DNA of 64,000 nt from Wallemia ichthyophaga EXF-994 (lineage: Eukaryota > Basidiomycota > Wallemiomycetes > Wallemiales > Wallemiaceae): the NCBI RefSeq assembly GCF_000400465.1, contig NW_008806279.1, positions 124,001 to 188,000 of the forward strand, written 5' to 3'. The notes under the pieces are model-generated. The model had not been told where the DNA came from. It worked only from the letters and a program-made list of their open reading frames with translations, and ran no database searches. Made by a program: the position numbers and the translations under genes. Every line of letters starts with the position of its first letter. Positions within the stretch are counted from its first letter, which is position 1. This document shows positions 21,915 through 33,313 of this stretch, in pieces.

Positions 21915-22536
21915 ATGACACACAGAAGAAGGCAATCATCTATCGATTTTCATTCTGCCTTGAATGCAGCAGCTGTTTCAAATGATGCATCCTCGTTATC
22001 ACCAATTGTTGAGAAGTTCCCAAGTGCAGGTTTTCTTTCGACGCCTTCAAGAAAGATTTTGTTAGCATTTAATGGCACTGAGGAGGCTATTCATACGCTG
22101 AACTACTTGAAGAATAAGATTCTCAGGAATGGTGATCATTTGTTCATCGCTCACATATTGGAAATGCCAGCAGATGATCAACAAACACACGAATCTAATC
22201 TTATTCAATTAAAGCAAATTCGTGACCACGTCTTAGATAATCTACGGGCTATTTCAAATGATATCCTCCACTCTAACCTCCATGTTTGTCTATTTTGAAA
22301 CATTTTTGAACAATTTTCACTCACAAACGACACAGATCACTACCACTCTTCTAGTTATTAACCACGCTGATGCTAAAATAGCTATTTGTAGAATAGCTGA
22401 TCATCACGCCGTTGATTTGATTGTCGTAGGTAGAAGAAGACGCGATGAAGGTGGTGGAGGTATACCAGGTGCATGTTCAACTTATATACTTAAACAATCA
22501 CGCAATCCAGTTTTAATTGTTAACAAGTCTACTTGA
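21915..22536 (+). CDS. Universal stress protein (UspA domain), second copy
   Basis: Two exons (21915-22283, 22336-22536; 52-nt intron) give 189 aa. From about residue 48 the Usp fold is visible: KILLAFNGTEEAIHTLNYLK, then GDHLFIAHILE. Exon 2 has TTTLLVINHADAKIAICRIA, DHHAVDLIVVGRRRR, and the nucleotide-binding glycines GGGGIPGACSTYILKQSRNP before a terminal VLIVN strand. The Gly-rich loop is one to two residues different from the gene at 85-778, so the two are diverged paralogs. Role in stress response inferred from family only. Confidence 0.83.
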
Positions 22537-22559
22537 TTTGATATAAATTACATAGTGTT

Positions 22560-23663
22560 TCAGTTGACACGGTTAAATGCTTTTTGCAGTTTCATTGCGA
22601 GGTTGAGCATTTGAAGCTCATCATCTGCTCCATCGGTTAGCGCTTTGTCTGCTTCTGCGATGGCTAACACTGATTTAGCTTTTGAGGAGTCAGCTATACT
22701 AGAACTGTCTATAACTTTGTCATGGAGCTGTGCAAGTATCTGAGCTGAAGCATAACCATTCAAATGGATTTGCTTGAGTGTGCTCTGTACCTCCTTAAAA
22801 TTCTTTTTGTTCGAACAAACAGACACTATGTTATCAATTATGTGTTGAGGTATAGTACCGGCAATTTCAGTAATCGTATCTGGAATTATTTTTGTCGATG
22901 TTGCTTGATGTAAGCGTGTAGCTGATTGAAGGTATGTGATAGCCTGTCTGAGGTCGCCATGGGTTGTGCTTATGAGTGCATCAATTACACCATCCTCATA
23001 ATCAATATGCTCCTCTTTAGCGATAAATTCGAGTCTAGCTTTGGTATCAGTATCGTCAAGTGGCTTAAAGCGGAATTTTGAACAACGAGAAGCGACAGGT
23101 TCGATGATTCTAAAGGGATTTAAGCCTAGAAAGCATTAAAATGCTTTTTTCCCACCTAGTAACGTAATTACAGACTAAGCAGAATCTAGTCGACTTGGAA
23201 TAAGTTTCCATTGTACGCCTCAAAGCAGATTGAGCATCTTGAGTCATAGAATCAGCTTCATCGAGTATAATAATCTTGTAAGAAGGAGTATTGGATGAAG
23301 AAGAAGCCTTTGGTGCTTGTTTTGCAAAGTTTTTAATTTTATCGCGAACAACGCTAATACCACGCTCATCAGACGCGTTTAACTCGAGTACGCGACTATT
23401 TACGAGATCCTGGCTTCAATTGGGGGTGAGTGGGTGTATAAAATTAAAACAACCAATCCCCACCCAAATAATTGCCTGGATAAAGCGAGAATAGTGGATG
23501 TTTTACCAGTACCAGGTGGACCATAGAATAACATATGTGGTAAATTAGCGTTGTTGAGTTGTTTGTTAAGAACTCGTATTGTATGATCCTGTGCAGCTAC
23601 GTCATTGATAGTGCGTGGTCTATATTTCTCTATCCAAGGTTTCAATGATTCGTTGGCTGGCAT
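22560..23663 (-). CDS. RFC2: Replication factor C subunit 2 (clamp loader; human RFC4 type)
   Basis: Three exons (23464-23663, 23156-23413, 22560-23109; introns 50 and 46 nt) give 335 aa. AAA+ features are clear: [19 protein letters not shown] (RFC box II), Walker [16 protein letters not shown], box [13 protein letters not shown], Walker [32 protein letters not shown] and the SRC arginine finger ASRCSKFRF. The full pattern matches yeast Rfc2 better than Rfc3, Rfc4 or Rfc5. It loads PCNA at primer ends during replication. The start codon is 47 bp from that of the divergent glutathione reductase gene. Confidence 0.92.
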
Positions 23664-23710
23664 GGCTGTTGGGAGTAACGATCAACGGTAATATAAAATT
23701 ATTTTATAAA

Positions 23711-25257
23711 ATGTCTTTCACACGTGTGGCTGTAGGTTTTAATATCTTAAATCCCTCTTCACCTCTAACTCCCATCAGAGAAGATTCCACTCATCGTCGA
23801 TCCCTCAAATGCCACCGATCAACAAACCAAGTCCTGGAATTTATGATATCGTCGTTATCGGCGGTGGCTCTGGTGGCTTGGGCGCTGCCAGACGCTCAGC
23901 TCAATATGGCGCTAAGGCTGCAATCATCGAAGCTCAACCAAAACTTGGTGGCACATGCGTCAACGTTGGCTGCGTTCCAAAGAAGATTATGTGGCACGCT
24001 GCAGATCTAGCACACCATGTGAACCACTCCCGCTACTACGAACTGGCTCAGGACGTTTCTGAATCATACACTCCCCACAAACCCAGATTCGCTTGGTCTG
24101 ATTTTAAGCAAAAACGCGACGCTTATATTCATCGCTTAAACGGCATTTATGATAGAAATGTTGAAAAGGACGGCGTGGAGTATCATCATGGTTGGGGTGC
24201 TATCAACAACCACCAAGGCACATCAGTTTCTGTTAAAAAGGACGACGGCAGCTCTTACGAAATTCCAACAAAGAATGTCGTCATTGCTGTTGGTGGTCAC
24301 CCTCGCATCCCTTACGAAATTCCAGGTGCACACCTCGGTATCACCTCAGATGGCTTCTTCGAATTAGAACATCAGCCACGCAGAGTCGCTGTTGTCGGTG
24401 CTGGCTACATTGCCGTTGAATTGGCCGGCGTGCTTAACTCCCTCGGCTCTGAAACCTCCCTTCTCATAAGACAAGATAAGGTGTTGAGGAATTTCGACTC
24501 TATTATCCAGGATACTGTGACGAGTGAGTCTCAGCGCCAAGGAATCAACTTAGTCAAGCACACAAATGTTAAGAGCATAGAGAAGACAAGTAGTGGTTTG
24601 TTGGTCCACACGGACAGCTCCACAAACCCACTAGAAGTTGACTGTCTGCTCTGGGCAGTTGGCAGAGAACCTGAAACTGACAAAGCTGGAGCTAAAGTTG
24701 CAGGCGCACAGACTGATTCAAAGAACAACATTCTCGTTAACAAGTACCAGTCTGTCCAATTAGATGAGAACACTTACTCGAAGAACGTTTTCGCTTTGGG
24801 TGATGTACAAGGAAAAGCTGAATTGACACCAGTCGCTTTGGCCGCTGGTAGAAGACTCGGTAATAGACTATATGGACCTGCTGAGCTCAAGGATGATCAC
24901 CTCAACTATGAAAACATCCCATCTGTCATCTTCTCACATCCTCCAGCTGGATCGGTCGGTTTGAGTGAGGATGATGCCAGAAAGCAGTTTGGTGATAGTG
25001 TGAAGGTGTACACGTCCAAGTTCACTTCCATGTACTACTCAATGTTCCCTCAAGAGGAGAAGGAGCCAAGTGCTTTCAAGTTGATTGTCGTCGGCAAGGA
25101 AGAAAAGGTTGTTGGTTTGCACCTTGTAGGACAAGGCAGTGATGAAATGTTGCAAGGATTTGCAGTAGCTATCAAGATGGGTGCAACAAAGAAGGATTTC
25201 GATAATACTGTAGCTATTCATCCAACAGCTGCAGAGGAAGTTGTGACGATGACTTGA
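23711..25257 (+). CDS. GLR1: Glutathione reductase (predicted mitochondrial and cytosolic forms)
   Basis: Two exons (23711-23731, 23779-25257) give 499 aa. The FAD motif [17 protein letters not shown], redox disulfide [21 protein letters not shown] motif [15 protein letters not shown], and C-terminal [11 protein letters not shown] with the catalytic His-Glu are all intact. The 47-nt intron (ctaac branch) joins MSFTRVA to [10 protein letters not shown], making a basic, Ser-rich mitochondrial presequence. An internal ATG at 23809 begins the mature enzyme directly at [10 protein letters not shown], so leaky scanning or intron retention could supply a cytosolic form. It reduces oxidised glutathione with NADPH. 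Confidence 0.95.
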
Positions 25258-25493
25258 TGCATTATTAGTTGGTTACTTGTTTACTTGATGACTTAAACCT
25301 GATGAAAATTTGACCCAATTAAAGAGCAGTAATGTATATATGAATATAAAACACATAGAGAGTAAATTCGAGTAGAATATCCACCTAACACCACATGACA
25401 TAAAAATCTGCAGCCAATATCTTTTATGATGCAATCAAGACGACCTCTCCGGTTGTGAGAGACGACGACAAGCAAAATTGAGCAAAAATTGCA

Positions 25494-27166
25494 ATGAATG
25501 GATTGTCGGAAGAAATCTCAACGGAGCTTCCAGCATATGATGAAGGATTGGCGTTTTCAATAATGAATGCTTTATCAGAAGGGGCTGGCAAAGAAGATAA
25601 AGAAGAAGACGGTCGATCAGATTGCAGCTCAGAATACTGTGACGATGAAATGCACAAAGTCGATGTCGTATGCGATGACGATGATTGTATAGAGCCAGTT
25701 TGTGAATCTGAAGAGCAGTTTCAGTCTTTTGTGAGTTCTATGTTTTGTCTTGGAGTATATCGCTGAATGAAAACAGCTGGAAAACTGCTGCAATGACTTT
25801 GATTTTCACAATAATGGTCATGTTAGTTGTTCTATTCCAAATTCAACAAGCACTATACCACCACTCATAAAATGCGAATGGGCAGGCTGTAATGCTCACT
25901 ACGATAGCATGAATGACCTAATTGAGCATGTGCACAATTCACACCTCAATTTCGTAAATTTGGACTGTAAATGGGGTGGAACAGACTGCAATGTTTGTCC
26001 ACCGTCTACGTCAACTAACACGCAGCCAGACGCGCATTCAATTCTCCGACACGTCCTGCAGGACCATTTGCAGGTGGCTGACGATCCACTGGCGTTGTCA
26101 GGAGCTGGGCAGGGTGCACAAGGCACCCAAGGCACACAACAAACCCAAAACAACTTGCATACCCTGCAAAATTCCGATAACCTTTCTATCGCAATTGCAC
26201 ATCACGACTATCCTGATCTAAATCCATATGCTCACCATCTTCACGCGACAGCCTTCCCGCATCTTCACCCGCCGTCGATATGTCCCGCAGCTACGCACGC
26301 GAGTATGAACACGAATATGAACACGAATATGAAGACAGAAACAGAAAAGGCACGCCCAATACACCCGCCTCACCCACCCAAACCACACCACCATCACCAC
26401 TACCACACACCGCACTACCATCACCATCCATACCCACGTCCAAACACATGCACTATCGCTGGCCCACCGTACAGGTGCGACTGGCTCAATTGCAAGCAGC
26501 ACGACGTCGAGTTTGGGTCGACGGAGGAACTCATGACCCACCTCTCTACCGAGCATGTTGGGTCTGGCAAGGCGGAGTATTCCTGTATGTGGAGAGGCTG
26601 CGAAAAGAGTGGGAGTGGGAGCGGGAGTAGTAGTAGCAGTACACGCGGACGAGTCTTTTCCAGCAGACAGAAAATAATGCGTCATCTCCAATCCCACACT
26701 GGTCATCGACCGTTCGAGTGTCCAGTCTGCCACCGCTTCTTTAGCGAGGCTGCGACGCTGCAGCAGCACATGCGAAAGCATACGAGGTGAGTGTGTATTT
26801 GCGTCTTGTGTTGACAAAGAAAATGACAATAACTGATAATACACGCCTAGAGAAAAACCCTACGTGTGCGATTACCAAGGTTGTGGAAAAGCATTCGCTA
26901 TTGCAGGCGCACTGACCATTCATAAACGCACTCATACCAACGAACGGCCGTTCAAATGCACTTTTTGCGATAAAGCCTTCTCTGAATCTTCTAATCTTAA
27001 GAAACATCTTCGCACACATACTGGTGATAGACCTTTTGAATGCCCTCACCCGAGCTGCGATAAACGTTTCGCTAGGCCTGATCAAGTTACTAGACATCAG
27101 AATGTGCATTACAAACAATATAAGCATGATAATAACAATGTCAATAACAATAACAATAGCATTTGA
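25494..27166 (+). CDS. ZAP1: Zap1/ZafA-like zinc-responsive C2H2 transcription factor
   Basis: Three exons (25494-25730, 25777-26786, 26851-27166) give 520 aa. Residues 1-80 are acidic (activation-like). Then come paired fingers of the CxWxxC type: CEWAGCNAHYDSMNDLIEH, and a CKWGGTDC unit. An unusual His/Pro-rich linker of about 70 residues follows. The C-terminal array starts with CDWLNC and CMWRGC, then SSRQKIMRHLQSHTGHRPF, and ends with four classical fingers. The order and tryptophan-containing fingers match the Zap1 layout. Zap1 activates zinc uptake genes when zinc is low. Orthology is inferred from architecture. Confidence 0.78.
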
Positions 27167-27338
27167 GTTTATTTACTTCTATTCGTGTCGCATTCCCAGT
27201 ACCCATTTCTTTGTCTATCGCAATACATACACATGCACACTTTTACTAGAAAAGTCTAAATAAATTATTCTACCACATTACAAGCTGTGTCACAAGCTAC
27301 GTTACAAGCTAAGTTACATTCTACGTTACAAGACCCAT

Positions 27339-28696
27339 CTAGGTCGCTAAAATGATATCCGCGCGAGCTCTGTTGGGTTGCATTAGGAGTGTGATTACAG
27401 GTGACACACTCTCACCTCTGATCTTGATATTTAAAGGCTACGATGCCGACTATAACACCACAAGCGAAGAATCCTACACTCTGCAGAAGCCAGAGTACAC
27501 CCCAACCTCTGGAAGGTATACAGTGAAAGGCATAGGACATCTGAACGGCATCCGAGCTGGGCACCTTTCTTATCAGGGTATCGTCTATGATATCCCAAAT
27601 GGAATACTTGAGAGGGACTTGTTAGACAGCTATGGAGTCGTGCTATGTACTCACTAGACAGCTCATCACACCAACAAACAAGATGAAGTAGCGCTGTACA
27701 CTTTGTTAGTACCTCTCAGTCGTTTTCACTTCAACGCGTGCTCACGAGATATATTGCGTGCCTGGTTAGTTGATCCGTTAGCAAGTCAAATGATGAGCAT
27801 ATCAACCAACTCAATGAACCAAAAGGCGATAAGGAGTGCCGCAAAGACAATAAGTAGGACATAGCCTGCGTGGTGTGAGGTTGAAGAAAAAAGTCAAGTC
27901 AAAGATAAGGACTCACACAACCAGTCCTATGACGTCATTAAACATGTTCCAACGAGTAGAGTCAGTGAAGGCACTCACTCTGCGAGCCCAATAAATACAG
28001 ACTAAGAAACACGCCGCTATAACAAAACAGGCGATCTTTGAAGCAAACGAGTCAAACCCGACGGCAATTAAAATGGCGCCGACTGTTGAGAATTAGGGGT
28101 GGTGCATTATAGGAAGACTAAGGCTGCACGTACTCAAGCTACTACCCAGATAGCCAGCCGGGAGTGAAATGAATGACCAACCGCCTCTCATACGTGTTTC
28201 ACCGCCTTCTGTAGGAATGTGAGTAATTATCCCACCCAAACAAGCTGATACTTTCCATGGGGATCCAGCTTTATACTCTCAATCTTAGCTCCCGTAAGTT
28301 TACCAGCAATGGCGTGGCTGAACTCGTGGAATCCGACGGTGAGCAGTTTGAATGGGTAAATAATCCATCTCTGGGGGATGTTAGAGGGTTTATAGAAATA
28401 CCAACGCGTCATTTCAAACTAGATGCTGCTATCGACGTGTTGGCTTCAGATTACCAAGCCACTAACAAGAAAAGGGACGTGCCAGAGAATGGCTATGGCG
28501 ACGACGTAGATACATGCTACGATAAGCGTCTCTTTTCTGGGTAAATCACTGGTCAGACACGTGATGAGAATGCAAGACGTCCTCACTGAGTGCTGTTCAC
28601 GCTCAAGCTGTTGTCCTAGTATGCCTTTGTAAGCCTGCGTATGCAGCTCGACTAATATCGCACTCTTCTATGTAAATGATTTTCAGGCAAAAACAT
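27339..28696 (-). CDS. Peptidase M50B-like multi-pass membrane protein (5' end unresolved)
   Basis: Built from at least nine small exons between 28548 and 27339. The first clear exon (28467-28548) gives a membrane helix ending AILWHVPFL. The next (28256-28370) has RWIIYPFKLLTVGFHEFSHA, with HEFSH as the HExxH metalloprotease-like motif, and ends LDPH. Then come EGGETRMRGG, LPAGYLGSSLIGAILIAVGF, ARRDWLCYVLLIVFAALLIA, FWFIEHAIYLRYFILFVG, YSIWDIIDDTLIRKVPSSDA and RGWGVLWLLQSVGFF helices. Every segment matches the fungal M50B-like family in order. One junction needs a GA-AG intron (28209-28255), and two exons are only 10 and 16 nt. The initiator is uncertain; 28696 is the nearest upstream ATG. 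Confidence 0.8.
28209..28255 (-). other. Apparent GA-AG intron in the M50B-like gene
   Basis: On the minus strand the intron would begin GAAAGTATC and end CCTACAG, joining CAT-G to AA-GGC-GGT to give LDPHEGG as in the family. The nearby GT sites lead into stops in exon 2. The 47-nt length matches the neighbouring introns. A sequencing error or a frameshift could mimic this. Confidence 0.5.
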
Positions 28697-28777
28697 GGGA
28701 TCGTCAATCAACGGCTGATTTGGGATTTGGATTACGTGCACAGCATTACAAAAATAGCCAAATAAAGATAAATATTA

Positions 28778-30232
28778 CTACGAATTTACAAACGTCATCA
28801 AGGATCTACTAGGCTTGTACTGGCACTCGCGCAACTCCTCCAGAGCAACTTTGTAGCGTGAGTCACCGAGACTCTTGCAGCGACGAATAAGCGTCTCATA
28901 AACAGACTGTGGTGGAATGTATCCCGCTGATTTCATCTCCTCGAGATAGTAGAAGGCGTCTTCGTATGTACTCTGCGTCAAACACAAGACAATCAGCCTC
29001 TCGAATGTCCTCTTATCGGGTTGAATACCTTGTTTTTTCATCAATGTGAGCAGCTTGTCACCGAGACTTCTATTGGATGTGTCTATGCAGCCTGATAGCA
29101 GTATGTTGTAAGTTTCAGTTGATGGTTTGAGATTGAATGTGTCAACTTCCTGGAACGTGGACAGCGCACGATGTATATCACCCAATTTGATAGATGCTGA
29201 TATTATCACGTTGAGTGCAGATATGTCAATCGCTTCACCCTCCTTCTGAAGGTCTTGGAGCATGTAGTATGCATCGTCGACGCTATCTACAGATTTTGAA
29301 ATGACATCGAGGATAGGTTGAGCGGTTTCTAGCTGCGGAGCGATTTTGTTCTGTCTCATAACACCTAGCAAGATGAAAGGTTCTTTGATGTTGTCAGCTT
29401 TTGCATGGGCTTCTATTACGGGTGCTAAATGGTGCTCTTGGAGGGGAATGAATTGGTTCCTGAGAGATGCAATTACTAAGGTGGATAGTTGAGGGTTTGA
29501 AGTTCTAGCGCAGGCGTTTAACACAAGGATACAAGTGCCTTCGTCGACGGCAGTACCATTCTCAGCAACAACAATTGACCAAGCGTGTTCAATTGCAGGC
29601 ATGTAGTGGTGGTGAGCAGCGGATCTCAAAATGGTGAGCCAAGTATCCACAGTTAAAGATCTTGGTGAGGAAGATTCGAATTCGATCGCGATTTCGAAGG
29701 CTAGCCTTGGGGAGGCTAATTGGGAAGCTAGAGAGACGACGTTTGTAATGGATTGGATAGAAGGCTGAGAGGTATTGGAAAAAGAGTGTAAGAGCTTTAA
29801 ACAGCCTTCTAAAGAGCGTCTGCGGGTGTTATAAGCGATGAGCTCGTCTAGGATGGCTGTAGAGGAAGTGTGACCAGATTGTTCCATTTTACCGAGTAAA
29901 CTGAAGATAGTTGAGGTATTTTGTTGCGTTCTTATGGCTGTCTGAGGATATCAATGTTAGAGAGAAGCTAAGGGGGATTACAAGGAACCAACTCTAATCA
30001 ATTGATTGTAGTGATCGATATTTGGAGTACTGATCTCACTAAACAAAGCACTCGATTCGCTAAACAGCCTATCGTTGTAACAAAGTTTTAGAAGAATAGA
30101 ATAAGTCTCGTCGTTGGGTTCCAGCTGAGTTTGTGAAATGAAGTTTAGAGCGTTACAGAATCCATTTTTAGATTTCAGAAACCTTGAGATCCTAGTGTTT
30201 GCTTGAATAATTGAAGGTAATCTATTAGACAT
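28778..30232 (-). CDS. Pentatricopeptide-repeat (PPR) protein, probably mitochondrial
   Basis: Two exons (29993-30232, 28778-29941; 51-nt intron) give 467 aa. The sequence consists of helical-pair repeats with PPR pattern, for example LEPNDETYSILLKLCYND, ISALNVIISASIKLGDIHRA, LKPSTETYNILLSGC, IQPDKRTFERLIVLCL and YIPPQSVYETLIRRCKSLGD. I count about eight units. The N-terminus is basic and could target mitochondria, as for most fungal PPR proteins, which bind mitochondrial RNAs. No specific yeast counterpart is recognisable. It is on the same strand as the M50B-like gene, just upstream of it. Confidence 0.8.
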
Positions 30233-30657
30233 TGGTGGTAGTACAACAGACTAGAGGAAACACTTATAATTTGTTATTATCAATCAATTCTTTCAAGTTT
30301 GGCTTGGAATTTATAGATTTCTTAGTAAAATGTAAGCAAATGATAAATTCAATAGCACTACCTACTTCCAAGCACTGAGAGTATAATTTGAACAAGCCAC
30401 CACAGTCCTTATCATATGTCTGCATACTGGTGTTTATATTCTGCTTTGAATATTCCTCGAGGTACTTGTCAAACCATTTATTGAAGCAGCTCTATACCCG
30501 TATGTTAGTCGTGGCTGTATATCACCCAATGCACATCACCAACATCATATTTATTCTTGAGCTCATTACACTCCCCATCCAAGCTCGATATCGATCCAAT
30601 TTCCATTCTCAACGTTTGTGTCCATCTCGTTCTAACTTCCCTCACTCCCAGACCACC
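30233..30657. promoter_or_regulatory. Divergent intergenic region, PPR gene and APL4
   Basis: 425 bp between start codons. The adaptin reading frame stays open upstream to 30388, but the peptide (Cys/Phe/Tyr-rich) does not resemble any adaptin N-terminus, so it is treated as leader. CT-rich stretches precede the APL4 ATG (tcactcccagaccaccATG). No RNA gene seen. Confidence 0.5.
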
Positions 30658-33241
30658 ATGTCCTTCTCTAATCTAAAATCTATGATTAAATCTCTAAGGC
30701 AACAGAAAACTCTGGCTGATGAGAGGTCCCTCATTCAGCGTGAATCCGCAGCTATACGTACCGCTTTCAGGGAAGAAGATCACTTTATGAGACACGCCAA
30801 CGTCGCTAAACTTATTTACATTCATATGCTTGGTTATCCCGCTCATTTCGGTCAGATTGAGTGCTTGAAACTAGCTGCTTCGTCGAAATTCATCGATAAG
30901 AGACTTGGTTACTTGGGAATTATGTTACTTCTCGATGAATCTCAGGAGGTCTTGACTTTGGTCACAAACAGCTTGAAGAATGACATGAATCATTCCAATA
31001 TGTTCGTCGTTGGTCTCGCTTTGGCTACTTTTGCAAACATTTCTTCACAAGAAATGGCTAGAGACTTAGCACAAGAGGTTGAGAAGCTTTTATCCTCTAC
31101 TAACTCCTACATACGTAAAAAAGCTGCCCTTTGTGCGATGCGTACTGTTAGGAAGCTCCCAGAGTTACACTACTACTACTTAAACCCAGCCAAATCCCTC
31201 CTCACCGATCGCAACCACGGCGTTCTCCTCTGTGCAGTCACTCTCATCACGAACATTGCTATCGCTCAACCTTCCACTCAATCTGACCTCAAGAAGGCTA
31301 TACCATTGCTCATCAGACAACTCAAGACTCTCATCACCCAGGGTTACAGTCCCGAGCATGATGTCTCCGGAATCACTGATCCCTTTTTACAAATCAAGAT
31401 TCTTCAGCTCCTTCGCTTACTCTGCATCAACGATGTCGCCTCGTCTGAGTTAGTGAACGATATTCTCGCCCAAGTTGCAACCAATACCGATAATACCAAA
31501 AACGTGGGCAACTCCATCCTCTACGAAGCTGTCCTCTGTATTCTTGATATTGAAGCTGAATCTGGTTTGAGAGTGATGGCTATCAATATTCTCGGTAAAT
31601 TCCTCGGCAACAAGGATAATAACATTAGATATGTTGCTCTCAACACCCTCAACAAGGTTGTCAGGATGGATACTCAAGCTGTACAGCGACACAGGAATAT
31701 CATCATTGATTGTTTACGCGATGGTGATGTATCTATACGTAGACGTGCACTTGAGCTCTCTTATGCGCTCATCAATCAATCCAACGTCAGAATGCTTACA
31801 CGCGAATTGCTTTCCTTCTTGGAGGTCTCAGATAATGAATTTAAGAACGGACTTACCTCGCAGATTTCTTTCGCTGCTGAGCGTTTCGCACCCAACAAGC
31901 GCTGGCACATCGATACCATTCTCCGTATGCTCAAAGTAGTGAGTTGATATGTCTAATTAATGCAACACTGACTTATTACTGTTCAAGGCTGGCAACTATG
32001 TTCGTGAAGAAGTACTTTCTGCATTTGTGAGACTAGTATCACATACGCCGGAACTGCAAGCATATACGGTCCAAAAGCTATTTTCAGCACTACAAAAGGA
32101 TGTTTCTCAAGAAGCGCTTACTTTGGCTGGATTGTGGACTATTGGAGAGTACGGCGATGTGCTTTTATCCGCAGGCAGCTACGAAGATGACGACCAAGTG
32201 AACCGAGTGACAGAGAATGACATCATCCAAGTGAGTGAAAAGAAATCAGTCCATGTTACAGAAAACGACATAGTTGAACTACTCGAATCGATCAACGCTT
32301 CACCATATGCCAACACGGTGATACGTCAGTATGTATTAGTGTCTGCAGCCAAGCTGTCTATCCGATTTGGGAAGACATTCAACGAGTCTCAAGATAAATT
32401 GCGCTGGCTAATAACATCGTATGAAACATCACCCGAGCTCGAACTGCAGCAACGTTCAATAGAATTCACACAGCTTCTCGATATGCCTGATTTGGTCGAT
32501 GGGGTGTTGGAGCGGATGCCACCACCTGAGATTCGTGCATCCATTTTGGGTGGGACAGCGTCAGAAGCTAAGCCGGTCGGCAACACACGTTCTATAACGG
32601 ATTCATCGCTCGTGGATGTACTAGGTGACGAGTCGCCGAGTGTCGGTAATGGTAGTGGCAGTGCGGTTGCTGGTGGTGCTAGGGGTAATGCGCATGACCT
32701 GCTAGCTGATATATTTGGTACGGGTGAGTCACTTGGTGATGCGAGTGCAAGTTCGAGTGTGAGTGTTGGTGCAAATACACTTGTGCACCCGCAAGAGAAG
32801 TCGGAAAAGTCATCGGTGACCGACATAATGGGGCTTTTCGGACAAGCTGCTCCAGATGGCGATGAGAGCGAGAAGGCTAGCGAGGAGGTGAAGACGTACA
32901 CAGCTTACGACGCAAATGGACTGCTCATCACTCTCACACCCTCACCGGACGAAAGTAAGCGGAACATTGTGAACATCATGGCTACTTTTAGCGCGACAGG
33001 ACTTGTCGAATGCGAAAAAGTAAATTTTCAGGCTGCTGTGCCCAAGTCTATGAAGCTGCAGATGCAGCCTATATCAAATACGACAGTGGGAACAGAGAGG
33101 GAAGAGACGCAGCTGTTGCGTGTCATGGCACAGCCCCTACAGCATATACGCCTGCGGCTTCGCATCAGTTTTCAAGTTTCCGGAAGACAGGTGCAGAACC
33201 AGGTGGATTTCTCGGAGCTTCCTAGTGATATATTGAAGTAG
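30658..33241 (+). CDS. APL4: AP-1 complex large subunit gamma
   Basis: Two exons (30658-31938, 31988-33241; 49-nt intron) give 844 aa. The trunk begins [20 protein letters not shown] and continues [40 protein letters not shown] and [15 protein letters not shown], which are near-invariant in gamma adaptins. A Ser/Gly-rich hinge of about 130 residues precedes the ear domain starting [18 protein letters not shown] and ending [22 protein letters not shown]-1 builds clathrin coats at the trans-Golgi and endosomes. All canonical elements are present, unlike the short adaptin-like gene at 3346. Confidence 0.95.
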
Positions 33242-33313
33242 AATCGATTATATTTTCGATATATTTTTTATACCTTTTTTTGTTTGCGTCTTGTGCTGTC
33301 ACCACGAGCGATA

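Noticed and set aside
27352-27657. Plus-strand ORF of 101 aa with an ATG and an in-frame 48-nt intron candidate
   Set aside because: The opposite strand here encodes the conserved C-terminal exon of the M50B-like gene (YSIWDIIDD and RGWGVLWLLQS), so the plus ORF is a shadow.
30388-30657. In-frame extension upstream of AP-1 gamma
   Set aside because: The encoded peptide is Cys/Phe/Tyr-rich and unlike any adaptin; the family N-terminus begins at the ATG at 30658.
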